Source: Tistrella mobilis
GTDB taxonomy: Bacteria > Pseudomonadota > Alphaproteobacteria > Tistrellales > Tistrellaceae
Direction: 5' to 3'
DNA length: 64,000 nucleotides
Assembly: GCF_041468085.1 (NCBI RefSeq)
Contig: NZ_CP121017.1
Span: 4,127,501 to 4,191,500 of the forward strand
In this document: positions 55,605 through 64,000 of the stretch, piece by piece
Layout of the letters: each line of letters opens with the position of its first letter
How positions within the stretch are numbered: the stretch's first letter is position 1
Program-made: the position numbers and the translations under genes
Notes under the pieces: generated by a model
Database searches by the model: none
What the model was told of the DNA's origin: nothing
What the model saw: only the letters and a program-made list of their open reading frames with translations

Positions 55605-56410
55605 ACCGCACCCCCCATATAGGCTTCGCGCACCCGGGCATCCGCCAGCACCGCCTGGGGCGTGCCCTGGGCCAGCAGACGGCCACGGTCGATCACGATC
55701 ATCCGCTCGACCAGAGCGGAGAGCGAGGGCAGGTTGTGTTCGACGATCAGGAAGCCGATCCCGCCGCTGCCGTCGACGCCGGTCTCGCGGATCGCCCGGA
55801 TCCGGTCGGCGATCTCGTCGATCAGCACCGGGTTGACGCCGGCGAACGGCTCGTCGAGCAGGATCATCTTCGGCCGGACCATCAGGGCGCGCCCCAGTTC
55901 CAGCAGCTTGCGCTGACCGCCCGACAAGCCGCCGGCCGGCTTATCCGCCACCCGGGTAAGGTTCAGGAAGGCCAGGATGCCCTCGGCGCGCCCGGCGATC
56001 TCCGCCTCCTGCCAACGGATGCGGGCGCCGCGGAAGAACACGCCTGCCAGCGTCTCACCCGCCTGCCCCGGCGCCGCCGCCGCCAGATTCTGGCGCACGC
56101 TCAGGCTGGCGAAGACCCGTGGCACCTGGAAGGTGCGGCCAAGGCCGGCACGCACCCGCTCCACCGGCCCCATCCGGCTGAGATCGCGGCCGGCGAAGCT
56201 CACCCGGCCGGCATCGCCGGGCTGGAAGCCGCTGATCACCGAGAACAGCGTGCTCTTGCCGGCACCATTGGGGCCGATCAGCCCCGAAAGCCCCGAGACC
56301 GGCACCGAGAAACCGACATCGGTCAGCACCTGCACGCCGCCGAAGCTTTTGGAGATATCCTCGACCGTCAACTGGTGATCGGCCGGGGAGATGGTATCAG
56401 GATGGCCCAT
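55601..56410 (-). CDS. livG: Branched-chain amino acid-type ABC transporter ATPase LivG
   Basis: A 269-residue ATPase with Walker A GPNGAGKST, signature LSGGQRKLLELGRALM and Walker B MILLDEPFAGVNP. Begins after LivG-type leader (LTVEDISKSFGGVQVLTDV). It lies three bases after livM and overlaps livF by four. The cargo is not defined by the ATPase. Confidence 0.95.
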   Translation of the reverse strand: MGHPDTISPADHQLTVEDISKSFGGVQVLTDVGFSVPVSGLSGLIGPNGAGKSTLFSVISGFQPGDAGRVSFAGRDLSRMGPVERVRAGLGRTFQVPRVFASLSVRQNLAAAAPGQAGETLAGVFFRGARIRWQEAEIAGRAEGILAFLNLTRVADKPAGGLSGGQRKLLELGRALMVRPKMILLDEPFAGVNPVLIDEIADRIRAIRETGVDGSGGIGFLIVEHNLPSLSALVERMIVIDRGRLLAQGTPQAVLADARVREAYMGGAV

Positions 56411-56413
56411 CGC

Positions 56414-57319
56414 TCAGCCCTCCTTCTTCGTACCGGCAGAGGGCGCGCCAAGGATGCCGTCCGGACGGAAGCGCATCAGCAGCATCAGAGCGACACCGAC
56501 CACGCCCAGCCTGAGGCTCGCCATTTCAACCTCAGACACACCCGGCAGGGCATCTCGCAAAAAGCGCGAACCTTCCAGGAAGCCGATCAGCACCACCGTG
56601 CCGATCGCAGCCCCGCCGACCCGGCCGGCGCCGCCAAAGATCATCGCCACCCAGACATAGAAGGTGAGCAGGGGCACGAACTGTTCCGGCGTCACGAAGG
56701 TGACGTAATGGGCGTAGAAGGCACCGGCGAGGCCGGTAAAGGCGCTGCCGACCATGAACACCGTCACCTTGAACCGGCCGGGATGCTTGCCCAGCGACCG
56801 CACCGCCTCTTCATCGTCGCGGATCGCCTGAATCATCCGGCCGAAGGGGCTGTGCACCAGCCGCCAGTTGACCGCCAGCACCAGGATCACCGCGACGACG
56901 AGCAGGATCAGGGTCAGCAGATTACCGTCAATCCCCTCCACACCCAGCGCCTGGGCCACAGAGGGAATGCCGGGAATGCCCTGAACCCCGCCGGTCAGCG
57001 CACGCTCATTGGTGATCACCAGGCGCACGGTCTCGGAAAAGCCGAGCATGACAATGGCGAAATATTCGATTCTAAGGCGCAGGGACAGAAGCGCCACCGG
57101 CCAGGCGGCGAGGGCTGCAAGCAGGGCCGCCGCGGCGAAGCCCGGCAGCAGGGGCCAGCCCGCCATCACCAGCAGGGCGCTGGTATAGGCGCCGATGGCG
57201 AAGAAGCCGACCAGGCCGAAATTGATCAGGCCGGTGAAGCCGTATTGCAGGTTCAGGCCGAAGGTCATCAGCATGTAGATCGCCGTGACCACTGCAACCG
57301 CGACCAGATAGCTTTCCAT
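56414..57319 (-). CDS. livM: Branched-chain amino acid-type ABC transporter permease LivM
   Basis: A 301-residue inner-membrane permease with about eight to ten spans and the LivM loop YFAIVMLGFSETVRLVI, plus NWRLVHSPFGRMIQAIRDDE, the coupling region that meets the ATPases. The 3' end lies three bases before livG; livH precedes it with 12 bases between. Confidence 0.94.
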   Translation of the reverse strand: MESYLVAVAVVTAIYMLMTFGLNLQYGFTGLINFGLVGFFAIGAYTSALLVMAGWPLLPGFAAAALLAALAAWPVALLSLRLRIEYFAIVMLGFSETVRLVITNERALTGGVQGIPGIPSVAQALGVEGIDGNLLTLILLVVAVILVLAVNWRLVHSPFGRMIQAIRDDEEAVRSLGKHPGRFKVTVFMVGSAFTGLAGAFYAHYVTFVTPEQFVPLLTFYVWVAMIFGGAGRVGGAAIGTVVLIGFLEGSRFLRDALPGVSEVEMASLRLGVVGVALMLLMRFRPDGILGAPSAGTKKEG

Positions 57320-57331
57320 GGGCGGCCTTCC

Positions 57332-58204
57332 TCAGCGAACCAGGGCGTTGCGGGCGAACAGCCCCTGCGGCCGGATCATCAGCATCAGCAGCAGCACCGC
57401 GAAGCCCATGCCGATCTTGTAGGTGAAGCCGACGAAGGGGGTGGACAGCTCCTGTACCAGGCCGATCAGCAGCCCGCCCAGAACGGCGCCGATCGGGTTG
57501 CCGATGGTGCCGAGGATGGTGGCGGCAAAGGCCGGCAGCAGCAGGTCCCAGCCCATTTCGGAGGTCACCACGGTTTTGGCGCCCAGCAGAACGCCGCCGA
57601 GCCCGGCCAGCCCGCCCGCCATCAGCCACATCACCGCCATCACCCGCCCGGCATTGATGCCCGAAGCCCTGGCGAGATCGGGATTGTCGGCCACCGCCCG
57701 CATCCTGCGGCCGATCGGGGTCAGATGCAGCACGGCAAAGACCACGGCCAGTGCCGCCGCCGCCGCCCCCATCACCTGCAGATCGGTCGGCTGCACCCGG
57801 ATCGGCCCGAACAGGACCGCACGGGTCAGCGGCAGGTCGTAGACCCGCTGATCATGGCCGAAGATGAAGGAGAGTGCCGACCGCAGGAAAAAGGCGAGAC
57901 CGATCGACGCGATCATCGAGGCCACCGCCGAGCGCCGGGCCAGATTGCGGAACAGCAGGAAATGGAAGGCGAGCGCCACCGCGGCCGAGACGCCCACTCC
58001 GGCGATCGCCGCCCCCAGAAGCCCGCCACCGGCCAGCGTGCCGGCAAGGCCGCCGAAGGCGCCGACCGTCATCAGGTCGCCGGTGGAGGCATTGGGAAAG
58101 CGGGCGATGCCGAAAACCAGCGTGATCGCCAGCGCGCCGAGGGCATAGATCGAGCCCTCGACCAGGCCGTTGAAGGCCAGGTTGAGATAATAGGCGGTAT
58201 CCAT
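57332..58204 (-). CDS. livH: Branched-chain amino acid-type ABC transporter permease LivH
   Basis: A 290-residue permease, from ATG at 58204 (MDTAYYLNLAFNGLVEGSIY; an upstream reading adds 25 unsupported residues). About eight spans, with the coupling loop PIGRRMRAVADNPDLARASG and the Gly-rich GGVLLGAKTVVTSEMGWDLL. Partner of LivM. Confidence 0.94.
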   Translation of the reverse strand: MDTAYYLNLAFNGLVEGSIYALGALAITLVFGIARFPNASTGDLMTVGAFGGLAGTLAGGGLLGAAIAGVGVSAAVALAFHFLLFRNLARRSAVASMIASIGLAFFLRSALSFIFGHDQRVYDLPLTRAVLFGPIRVQPTDLQVMGAAAAALAVVFAVLHLTPIGRRMRAVADNPDLARASGINAGRVMAVMWLMAGGLAGLGGVLLGAKTVVTSEMGWDLLLPAFAATILGTIGNPIGAVLGGLLIGLVQELSTPFVGFTYKIGMGFAVLLLMLMIRPQGLFARNALVR

Positions 58205-58291
58205 GGGGACCCCGGAACGGGAGGCCGGAACGAGGCGGCCGACCCGCCCGGTACGCCGAAGCGTCGCCCGGGCGGGCACGGCCGATCCGGA

Positions 58292-59530
58292 TCAGAACGA
58301 GACCACGCCCTTGCGGACGAAGGCACCGCCATCGATCTCCGACAGGCTGAAATCGGGCGTCACGTCGCCATACTCGTCGAAGGAGAGGCGGCTGGAGGCG
58401 CCTTCATAGTTCACCTTGCGGCCGGCCTCGATCGCGGCCTTGCCCTCGGCGAAGGTGTAGACCGGCGCGCCGTCGGCGGTATCGATTGCCCGGATGCTGC
58501 CGTTCACCGCCGCGGTGGCCGTGTCGGGGCAGGCCTGCTGCATCGCCAGACCCCAGGCGATCACCATGTCATAGGTCATCGCCGCATAGACATTGGCCGG
58601 CGCGTCTGCCCCCATCGCCTTCTTGTAGGCTGCCTCGAAATGGGCGTAGGACGGCGCGCTCTCATTGCTGATGCTGTCGACTGCGATCACATTGGCGAGC
58701 ACATCGGGGCCCAGCGCATCGATCAGCTGCTGATTGGCGGCCCAGCCCGGAATGATCCACTTCACATCCGGGTTCTGGCCGCTCTGATACCATTCGCGCA
58801 GGATGACGGTGGTGTCCTGAAGATAGGACCCCATGACGATCACGTCGGGGTTCGCCGCCAGGATCTGCTGCAGTTCGGACCGGTAGCTCGGCCGCTTGGG
58901 CTCGTAGACGACGCTGGAGACGACCTCGCCGCCGGCGGCCGTCCAGGCCCTGGTGAAGCCCTCGGTATTGCCGATGCCGGAGGCGTTGTTATAGGCCATG
59001 GTCGCCGGGCGCTTGAAGCCGCGCTCGGTGGCGATCCTGGCGAAGGCCTGGCCGAAGCGGTCATTGGTCGCCTGGAAGCGCCAGACCAGATCGGCCTTGT
59101 CCTCGGTTGAGATCGCCGGCGCGCCCGAGGTGTTCAGCAGCGACAGCCCGGCCTGGGTGGTGATCGGCATGACCGCAAGCGTGACGCCCGAGGACCAGGT
59201 GCCCATCACCGCATCGACCTTGTTGACCTCGATCAGCTTCTTCACCGCCAGCACGGCAGCTTCGGGCGAGGTCTGGGTATCTTCGGCCGAGACTTCCAGC
59301 TTGCGGCCGCAGGCGCCACCCGCGGCGTTCACCTCGTCCGCCGCCAGGATGATCGCCTTCTGCATGCCGGGACCATAGGGGCTGCCGGCGCCGGTGACCG
59401 GGTTCAGTGCCCCGATCCTGAAGGGCGCGGTCTCCGCCTGCGCCGCACCGCCGAGCGCGAGGGACATCACCGCGAGCGAAACCCCTGCCGTCACGGCCCG
59501 GCGCATGCGGGCCTCAATCCGTCCTGCCAT
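58292..59530 (-). CDS. Branched-chain amino acid-type ABC substrate-binding protein (LivJ-like)
   Basis: A 412-residue periplasmic receptor. Start ATG at 59530 with a GAGAAGACAGGG ribosome-binding stretch. Signal peptide 1-32 (MRRAVTAGVSLAVMSLALGG, cleavage near AQA). Type I periplasmic-binding fold beginning TAPFRIGALNPVTGAGSPYG, with VMGTWSSGVTLAVMPITT. This subgroup binds amino acids, amides or small peptides; the cargo is not readable. It lies between tetR (95 bases) and livH. Confidence 0.92.
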   Translation of the reverse strand: MAGRIEARMRRAVTAGVSLAVMSLALGGAAQAETAPFRIGALNPVTGAGSPYGPGMQKAIILAADEVNAAGGACGRKLEVSAEDTQTSPEAAVLAVKKLIEVNKVDAVMGTWSSGVTLAVMPITTQAGLSLLNTSGAPAISTEDKADLVWRFQATNDRFGQAFARIATERGFKRPATMAYNNASGIGNTEGFTRAWTAAGGEVVSSVVYEPKRPSYRSELQQILAANPDVIVMGSYLQDTTVILREWYQSGQNPDVKWIIPGWAANQQLIDALGPDVLANVIAVDSISNESAPSYAHFEAAYKKAMGADAPANVYAAMTYDMVIAWGLAMQQACPDTATAAVNGSIRAIDTADGAPVYTFAEGKAAIEAGRKVNYEGASSRLSFDEYGDVTPDFSLSEIDGGAFVRKGVVSF

Positions 59531-59625
59531 CCCTGTCTTCTCCTTGCCATCCCGAGAACCCGCCGCCCCGCCGGGGAGCTGCCGCCGGCCCTTCTTGAGA
59601 GGCCGATCGGTTTTGCGGGTGGATT

Positions 59626-60273
59626 TCACACGCCGACGCTCCCCGCCAGCGTGCCGCCTGAGCCCCGCCCCTCCACGAGGGTTGCGAGGATCGTCTTCCA
59701 GGCCCTGAGCAGGTCCTGGTAATAATCCGGATCCGGTTTCAGCACCGTCTGGGCGCCCATGCCGCGCAGCAGGCAGAGCGTCAGATTGAGCACGGTGGTC
59801 GTGGCCCGGTCGGCCGTGCCGCGGGCCTCGAAAAACTCGGTCCACATGTCGTCGAGCGCGACATGGAAACGCTTCACCACCGGCAGCAGCGCGTCGCGCA
59901 GATCGTCATCGGTCCGGGCAGCGGTGATGTGTTCCAGCGTGATGTAGAACAGCCGGCCCGAGAAGCGCCGCCACAGATCGTCCACGAAAGCATCCAGGCC
60001 GATCGCACCCGAACGCACCGAGGCGGCCATGCCGCGCATCTCGACGATCTCGTCGTCGAGCAGACGCTCGATCGCCGCCACCAGCAGATCGCTGCGGGTG
60101 GGATAGTGGTGCAGCATTGCCCCGCGTGACACGCCAGCACGTTCACAGACCGCCTGGGTGGCCAGCCGGGCGTGGCCGGCTTCCATCAGCACGTCGAGCG
60201 TCGCATAGAGCAGCTTGTCGCGGGTTTCGGCGCTCCGCTCCTCCTGCGTGCGCCGCACCTTCGCACCGGTCAT
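59626..60273 (-). CDS. TetR-family transcriptional regulator
   Basis: A 215-residue regulator. ATG at 60273 is chosen for a GGAG six bases upstream; ATG at 60300 would add nine residues. The HTH (about 15-60) reads RDKLLYATLDVLMEAGHARL, then VCERAGVSRGAMLHHYPTRS. C-terminal ligand domain about 75-210. It is the first gene of the co-directional tetR-livJHMGF-amidohydrolase group and probably represses it. A perfect 18-base palindrome lies 53-70 bases upstream. Confidence 0.9.
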   Translation of the reverse strand: MTGAKVRRTQEERSAETRDKLLYATLDVLMEAGHARLATQAVCERAGVSRGAMLHHYPTRSDLLVAAIERLLDDEIVEMRGMAASVRSGAIGLDAFVDDLWRRFSGRLFYITLEHITAARTDDDLRDALLPVVKRFHVALDDMWTEFFEARGTADRATTTVLNLTLCLLRGMGAQTVLKPDPDYYQDLLRAWKTILATLVEGRGSGGTLAGSVGV

Positions 60274-60325
60274 CTCCCTCTCCCCGGCCGGTCGCGCCAT
60301 GTTTCAAGACTGCGACTCTATAAAA

Positions 60326-60343
60326 AAACAGTCAAGACTGTTT
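60326..60343. promoter_or_regulatory. TetR operator palindrome
   Basis: AAACAGTC/GACTGTTT, perfect 8-base arms (60326-60333, 60336-60343) around AA, in an AT-rich promoter segment (60315-60352). ACAGTC half-sites of this shape are common in TetR-family targets. A related CAAGACTG recurs at 60304-60311. Confidence 0.7.
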
Positions 60344-60363
60344 GTTTTTATCCACAAGGTTGA

Positions 60364-60391
60364 CGGGTGCCGCGATCCCTCGCGGCACCCG
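60364..60391 (-). terminator. Hairpin after cynS
   Basis: Perfect 12-base stem (60364-60375 with 60380-60391) around TCCC, 40 bases after the cynS stop. Few T residues follow on the minus strand. It separates the cyn operon from the tetR promoter. Confidence 0.7.
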
Positions 60392-60431
60392 CCTCGAAAC
60401 GTCATGCGATGGAATGCGTCCGGGTATCGAG

Positions 60432-60905
60432 TCACCATGCCTTGTAGGGCAGGAACTTGCCATTCATGGTGATCTTCACCCGGTCGCCCTTGGGATCCTC
60501 GATCTTGTCGACATGCATGGTGAAGTCGATCGCGCTCATGATGCCGTCGCCGAACTTCTCCTGGATGATCTCCTTCAGGGTCTCGCCATAGACGCCCACG
60601 ATCTCGTAGAGGCGATAGATCGCGGGATCGGTCGGCACGGCCTGGTCCCAGATCTTGGTCGGGAATGCGACCAGAGCCGGCACCACGGCCGCAGGCAGGT
60701 CGAGCAGGGTCACCAGCGCCTGCGCCTTCTCGGGCGGCATGCTGTTCATGCCCAGCGCCGCCGAAGTGGTCCAGACCGGCGACATGCCGATGCCCTCGGC
60801 GATCGCCTCCCAGGTCAAGCCATGCGCCGCCTTGGCGGCCAGGATCAGCGCCGTGGCATCGGCCTTGGACAGCGGCGCATCGGTGGAGGTCTTGGTCATG
60901 TTCAT
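60432..60905 (-). CDS. cynS: Cyanase (cyanate hydratase)
   Basis: Converts cyanate and bicarbonate to ammonia and CO2. The 157-residue product has an N-terminal HTH-like domain (LSKADATALILAAKAAHGLT, then WEAIAEGIGMSPVW) and the catalytic C-terminal domain with IYRLYEIVGVYGETLKEII (Arg and Glu), then EKFGDGIMSAIDF (Ser), all three catalytic residues present. ATG at 60905 has AGGA seven bases upstream. It is the last gene of a cynA-B-D-S unit. Confidence 0.96.
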   Translation of the reverse strand: MNMTKTSTDAPLSKADATALILAAKAAHGLTWEAIAEGIGMSPVWTTSAALGMNSMPPEKAQALVTLLDLPAAVVPALVAFPTKIWDQAVPTDPAIYRLYEIVGVYGETLKEIIQEKFGDGIMSAIDFTMHVDKIEDPKGDRVKITMNGKFLPYKAW

Positions 60906-60978
60906 GAGGGGTCCTCGCTGCGGGTCGTGATGAACGGGTGCGACGAAACGGGGTGCGACGAAACGGATCAGGCGCAGA

Positions 60979-61887
60979 TCAACGGGCGGCGCGATGGAGG
61001 GGCACGACATCGACGCCCTGGGCACTGCCGTCGCGGCCGAAGCGCACGGTGCGCGGAGCACCGGTGCCGGTGCCGCCGCCGCCCCCCGCGGCCAGCTCCC
61101 GCGAGCGCCGGGTCAGGAATTCGACCAGATGGTTGCGGATGGCATAGAAGGCCGGGTCGTGCAGGATGGTGTCCCGGGCCCGCGGCCGCGGGATATCGAT
61201 GACCACGCTTTCCGCGATGCGCGCCCGCGGGCCGTTGGTCATCAGCAGGATCCGGTCGGCAAGCAGGATCGCCTCGTCGACGTCATGGGTGATCATGAAC
61301 ACGCTCTGGTCGGTATCGGACCAGATGCGGATCAGCTCGTCCTGGATGGTGCCGCGGGTGAGCGCATCCAGCGCACCGAAGGGCTCGTCGAGCAGCAGCA
61401 GCCGGGGCTCGATCGCAAAGGCCCGGGCGATGCTGACCCGCTGCCGCATGCCGCCCGAGAGTTCGGCCGGCTTGCGGTGCTCCGCCCCGCCGGACAGCCC
61501 GACCTTGGCCAGATGGCTGAGCGCATGCGCGCGGATCTGCTGCCGCGACCAGTCGCGATGCCGGGCGCGGATGGCGAAGACCACGTTTTCGAGCGCCGTC
61601 GCCCAGGGCAGCAGGCTGTAATTCTGGAACACCACGCCGCGGTCGAGACCGGGGCCCGAGATTTCCCGGCCGTCCATGACCACCGCCCCCGAGGAGGCGC
61701 TGTCGAGCCCGGCCAGGATGTTGAGGATGGTGGATTTGCCGCAGCCGGAATGGCCGATCACGCAGACGAATTCGCCACGATCCATGGTGAAGTCGACCTG
61801 CTCGAAAACCGTGGTCTCGCCGCCGCCCCGGGCGGGGAAGCGTTTTGCCAGGCCCGAGACGTCGAGAAAGGGGCGTGCGCTCGTCAT
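60979..61887 (-). CDS. cynD: ABC transporter ATPase of the nitrate/cyanate type
   Basis: A 302-residue ATPase from ATG 61887. Walker A GHSGCGKST near 46, signature LSGGMRQRVSIARAFA, Walker B LLLLDEPFGALD and the D/H-loop SVFMITHDVDEAILLADR follow NrtD/SsuB/TauB style. The C-terminal tail is Gly-rich. It lies 73 bases before cynS and 20 after the permease. Named for context: cyanase in the same operon. Confidence 0.88.
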   Translation of the reverse strand: MTSARPFLDVSGLAKRFPARGGGETTVFEQVDFTMDRGEFVCVIGHSGCGKSTILNILAGLDSASSGAVVMDGREISGPGLDRGVVFQNYSLLPWATALENVVFAIRARHRDWSRQQIRAHALSHLAKVGLSGGAEHRKPAELSGGMRQRVSIARAFAIEPRLLLLDEPFGALDALTRGTIQDELIRIWSDTDQSVFMITHDVDEAILLADRILLMTNGPRARIAESVVIDIPRPRARDTILHDPAFYAIRNHLVEFLTRRSRELAAGGGGGTGTGAPRTVRFGRDGSAQGVDVVPLHRAAR

Positions 61888-61907
61888 GGGATACCTCTCT
61901 CTCCGCC

Positions 61908-62738
61908 TCAATCGGCATAGGCCACGGCGCGGGCGAGCGCGCCGAGCAGCGCATCCAGCGCCATGCCGACCAGACCGATCATCAGGATGGAGAACACCAC
62001 GCTGGTGAGATCGAGATTGTTCCACTCGTTCCAGACGTAGTAGCCGATGCCGGTGCCGCCGACGAGCATCTCCGCCGCCACGATCACCAGCCAGGCGATG
62101 CCGATCGAGATCCGCATCCCCGTCACGATGGTGGGTGCCGCGGCCGGCAGGATGACCCTGAGGGCGGTCGAGACCGGCCCGAGTTCGTGGGTGCGGGCCA
62201 CATTCACCCAGTCCCGCCGGACATTGGCGACACCCAAGGCGGTGTTGAGCAGCATCGGCCAGATCGAGCAGATGAAGATCACGAAGATCGCCGACATCTG
62301 GCTGTCCTTGATGACGAACAGCGCGAGCGGCATCCAGGCGAGCGGCGAGATCGGCCGCAGTACCTGGATGAACGGGTCGAGCGCCCGATAGGCCAGCGGC
62401 GACATGCCGATCAGGAAGCCGAGCGGCAGGGCGATGGCGGCCGCGGCCAGATAGCCCGCCGCCACCCGGTAGAGCGAATAGCCGATCTGGATGCCGATGC
62501 CCTTGTCATTGGGGCCGGCGTCATAGAAGGGATCCGATATCTCTTCCCAGGCGCGCATCAGGATGTCGGAGGGGGCCGGCAGGCGGGCCTGGGTGTCGGC
62601 ACCGCCCATCAGCCGGGCATATTCGTCCTGCGCCGCCGAGGCGGCGGGCGCCGTGCCGGAGAGTTCCCAGACCCCCAGCAGCAGGGCCAGCACCGCGACC
62701 GACAGGATCGCGGCACGGATGCGGAGCGACGGCATCAT
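61908..62738 (-). CDS. cynB: ABC transporter permease of the nitrate/cyanate type
   Basis: A 276-residue permease with about six to seven spans and the family EAA-like loop NVARTHELGPVSTALRVILP, plus NEWNNLDLTSVVFSILMIGL. N-terminal extension AQDEYARLMGGADTQARLPAP is typical of NrtB. GGGAGA lies six bases before the ATG. Together with the ATPase and binding protein it forms a NrtABD-class importer; cynS linkage suggests cyanate. Confidence 0.88.
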   Translation of the reverse strand: MMPSLRIRAAILSVAVLALLLGVWELSGTAPAASAAQDEYARLMGGADTQARLPAPSDILMRAWEEISDPFYDAGPNDKGIGIQIGYSLYRVAAGYLAAAAIALPLGFLIGMSPLAYRALDPFIQVLRPISPLAWMPLALFVIKDSQMSAIFVIFICSIWPMLLNTALGVANVRRDWVNVARTHELGPVSTALRVILPAAAPTIVTGMRISIGIAWLVIVAAEMLVGGTGIGYYVWNEWNNLDLTSVVFSILMIGLVGMALDALLGALARAVAYAD

Positions 62739-62762
62739 TCCGGGTCTCCCAGTGTGGCAGGC

Positions 62763-63980
62763 TCAGCTGCGCCGGATGGCGAAGGAGGCGAGATAGCCTT
62801 CGGGATCCGCCGGATCGAAGGTCTTGCCCATGATGGTGTGGGGCTCGTAAGTGACCTCGGGCGGGGTCAGGCCCAGCTCCTTCATCCGGGCACCGGTCTC
62901 GGCGGCGAGATAGACCTGTTCGGCGATGCCGCGATAGTCGATCTCGCCCGAGATGTAGCCCCAGCGCTTCATCTGGGTCAGGATCCACACCCCCATCGAA
63001 TGCCAGGGGAAGGGATCGAAATCGATCCGGTCGGGCACGTCCTGCACCTGGCCCAGCCCGTCGGCGAAGCGGCCGGTCAGCACCTGTTCGATCACCGGCA
63101 CGGGCTGGTTCAGATAATTGGCGGGCGCGATCGCGGCCGAGATCTCCTTGCGATTGGCCGGATCGGCGGCATAGGCGGTCGCCTCCAGCAGGGCCATGAC
63201 CAGGGCGCCATAGGTGTTGGGCATCTCTTCGGCGAAGGCCTTGGAACAGGCGAAGGCGCAGCAGGGATGGCCTTCCCAGATGTCCTTGGTCAGCAGATGG
63301 ATGAAGCCGACCTTTTCCCAGACGGCACGCTGGTTGAACGGATCCGGCGACAGGTAGCCGTCCAGATTTCCGGCACGCAGATTGGCGACCATCTCGGGCG
63401 GCGGCACGACCCGGATCTGGATATCCTTGTCGGGGTCGAGCCCATGCTCGGCGACGTAATAACGCAGCAGGAAATTGTGCATCGAGTATTCGAAGGGAAC
63501 GCCGAAGCGGAAGCCCTTCCAGTCCCTGGGGTCGCGCTTGTCCTTGTGATCGACATGCAGCACGATCGCCTGACCGTTGATGTTCTCCACCGCCGGCATC
63601 AGGAAGGGCTGGGCGGTGGAGCCCGCCCCCATGGTGATCGCCAGCGGCATCGGCGTCAGCATGTGCGAGGCGTCGTATTCCTTGTTGAGCGACTTGTCGC
63701 GGGCGACCGCCCAGCCGGCGGTCTTGATCACCTGCACATCCAGGCCCCGGCGTTCATAGAAACCCATGGGATGGGCCATGATGATCGGGGTGGCGCAGGT
63801 GATCGGCACGAAGCCGATGTTCAGTTTCGTCTTCTCCAGCGGGCCACCGCCGGTCATGCCGTCCTTGACCGCCGCCTTGACCCGGTCGAGCGGCAGAACC
63901 GAGGCCAGCGCCGCCGCAAAGGCCCCCGCCCCCACGGTCTTCAGAAACGACCGCCGGGCGATCTCGTTGCCGCCGAACAT
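62763..63980 (-). CDS. cynA: Tat-exported ABC substrate-binding protein of the nitrate/cyanate type
   Basis: A 405-residue periplasmic receptor of the NrtA/CynA group. A twin-arginine signal (NEIARRSFLKTVGAGAFAAA) sits at residues 5-24, so export is in folded form, as known for NrtA. Family strings: LNIGFVPITCATPIIMAHPM, VPPPEMVANLRAGNLDGYLSP and a late DFDPFPWHSMGVWILTQM. The frame stays open upstream to the window edge, so the true start could lie beyond 64000, though the Tat signal favours 63980. Ligand cyanate or nitrate; cyanase makes cyanate the better guess. Confidence 0.87.
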   Translation of the reverse strand: MFGGNEIARRSFLKTVGAGAFAAALASVLPLDRVKAAVKDGMTGGGPLEKTKLNIGFVPITCATPIIMAHPMGFYERRGLDVQVIKTAGWAVARDKSLNKEYDASHMLTPMPLAITMGAGSTAQPFLMPAVENINGQAIVLHVDHKDKRDPRDWKGFRFGVPFEYSMHNFLLRYYVAEHGLDPDKDIQIRVVPPPEMVANLRAGNLDGYLSPDPFNQRAVWEKVGFIHLLTKDIWEGHPCCAFACSKAFAEEMPNTYGALVMALLEATAYAADPANRKEISAAIAPANYLNQPVPVIEQVLTGRFADGLGQVQDVPDRIDFDPFPWHSMGVWILTQMKRWGYISGEIDYRGIAEQVYLAAETGARMKELGLTPPEVTYEPHTIMGKTFDPADPEGYLASFAIRRS

Positions 63981-64000
63981 GGAGCGGACGACCGCGTTCT

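Noticed and set aside
55736-59110. A plus-strand open frame of over 1,100 codons
   Set aside because: It is antisense to livG, livM, livH and the substrate-binding gene. Composition (His, Asp, Arg, Gln) is typical of shadow frames in GC-rich DNA.

Overview
The window is ordinary chromosome from a high-GC (roughly 68-70% by eye) alphaproteobacterium. The genus Tistrella or another Rhodospirillales-type lineage is my guess, from gene order and protein style; I cannot prove it. Almost every gap is short, codon third positions are overwhelmingly G/C, and I see no rRNA, tRNA, CRISPR array, insertion sequence or prophage.

Layout, left to right. (1) 1-16131 is a housekeeping block: clpB, a MOSC protein, a DUF4167 protein, prmC, prfA, hisS, ispG, a RodZ-like protein, ptsP, lysC and divergent ubiG. 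(2) 16158-22667 is an accessory transport-and-sensing module: a periplasmic binding protein, a TctE-like kinase and a TctD-like regulator, divergent from a tripartite tricarboxylate transporter (tctC-tctB-tctA). The gap between the two arms is rich in palindromes. (3) 22708-31502 has DUF1178, an MFS exporter, LysR with divergent lrgAB, a nitrilase-superfamily amidase, grxC, comF, a methyltransferase, a Nudix hydrolase and argJ. (4) 31585-40645 has a periplasmic parvulin, secA, a ChaN-like protein, accA, malyl-CoA lyase (mclA) with divergent iclR, and xerD.

(5) 40647-47179 has a long exported protein with a 21-proline run, a 49-residue membrane protein, divergent aroK-aroB, a CBS/CNNM transporter and an AEC carrier. 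(6) 47342-53544 has DUF2889, a ribbon-helix-helix protein, bolA, a small HTH regulator behind a very good sigma-54 promoter, a J-domain protein with an N-terminal cysteine cluster, and cobS-cobT. (7) 53627-60273 is a single-direction cluster tetR-livJHMGF-amidohydrolase. (8) 60432-63980 is cynA-cynB-cynD-cynS, a cyanate uptake and degradation operon whose 5' end lies near or beyond the right edge.

The block links central functions (translation termination, isoprenoids, aromatic amino acids, arginine, fatty acids, protein export, cobalamin) with several uptake modules. The points most worth a second look are the sigma-54 promoter plus RBS palindrome before the HTH gene at 49340, three helically phased half-sites between mclA and iclR, the palindrome-rich tct switch region, the small membrane protein/polyproline pair beside aroK and xerD, and the TetR-led transporter-hydrolase operon.
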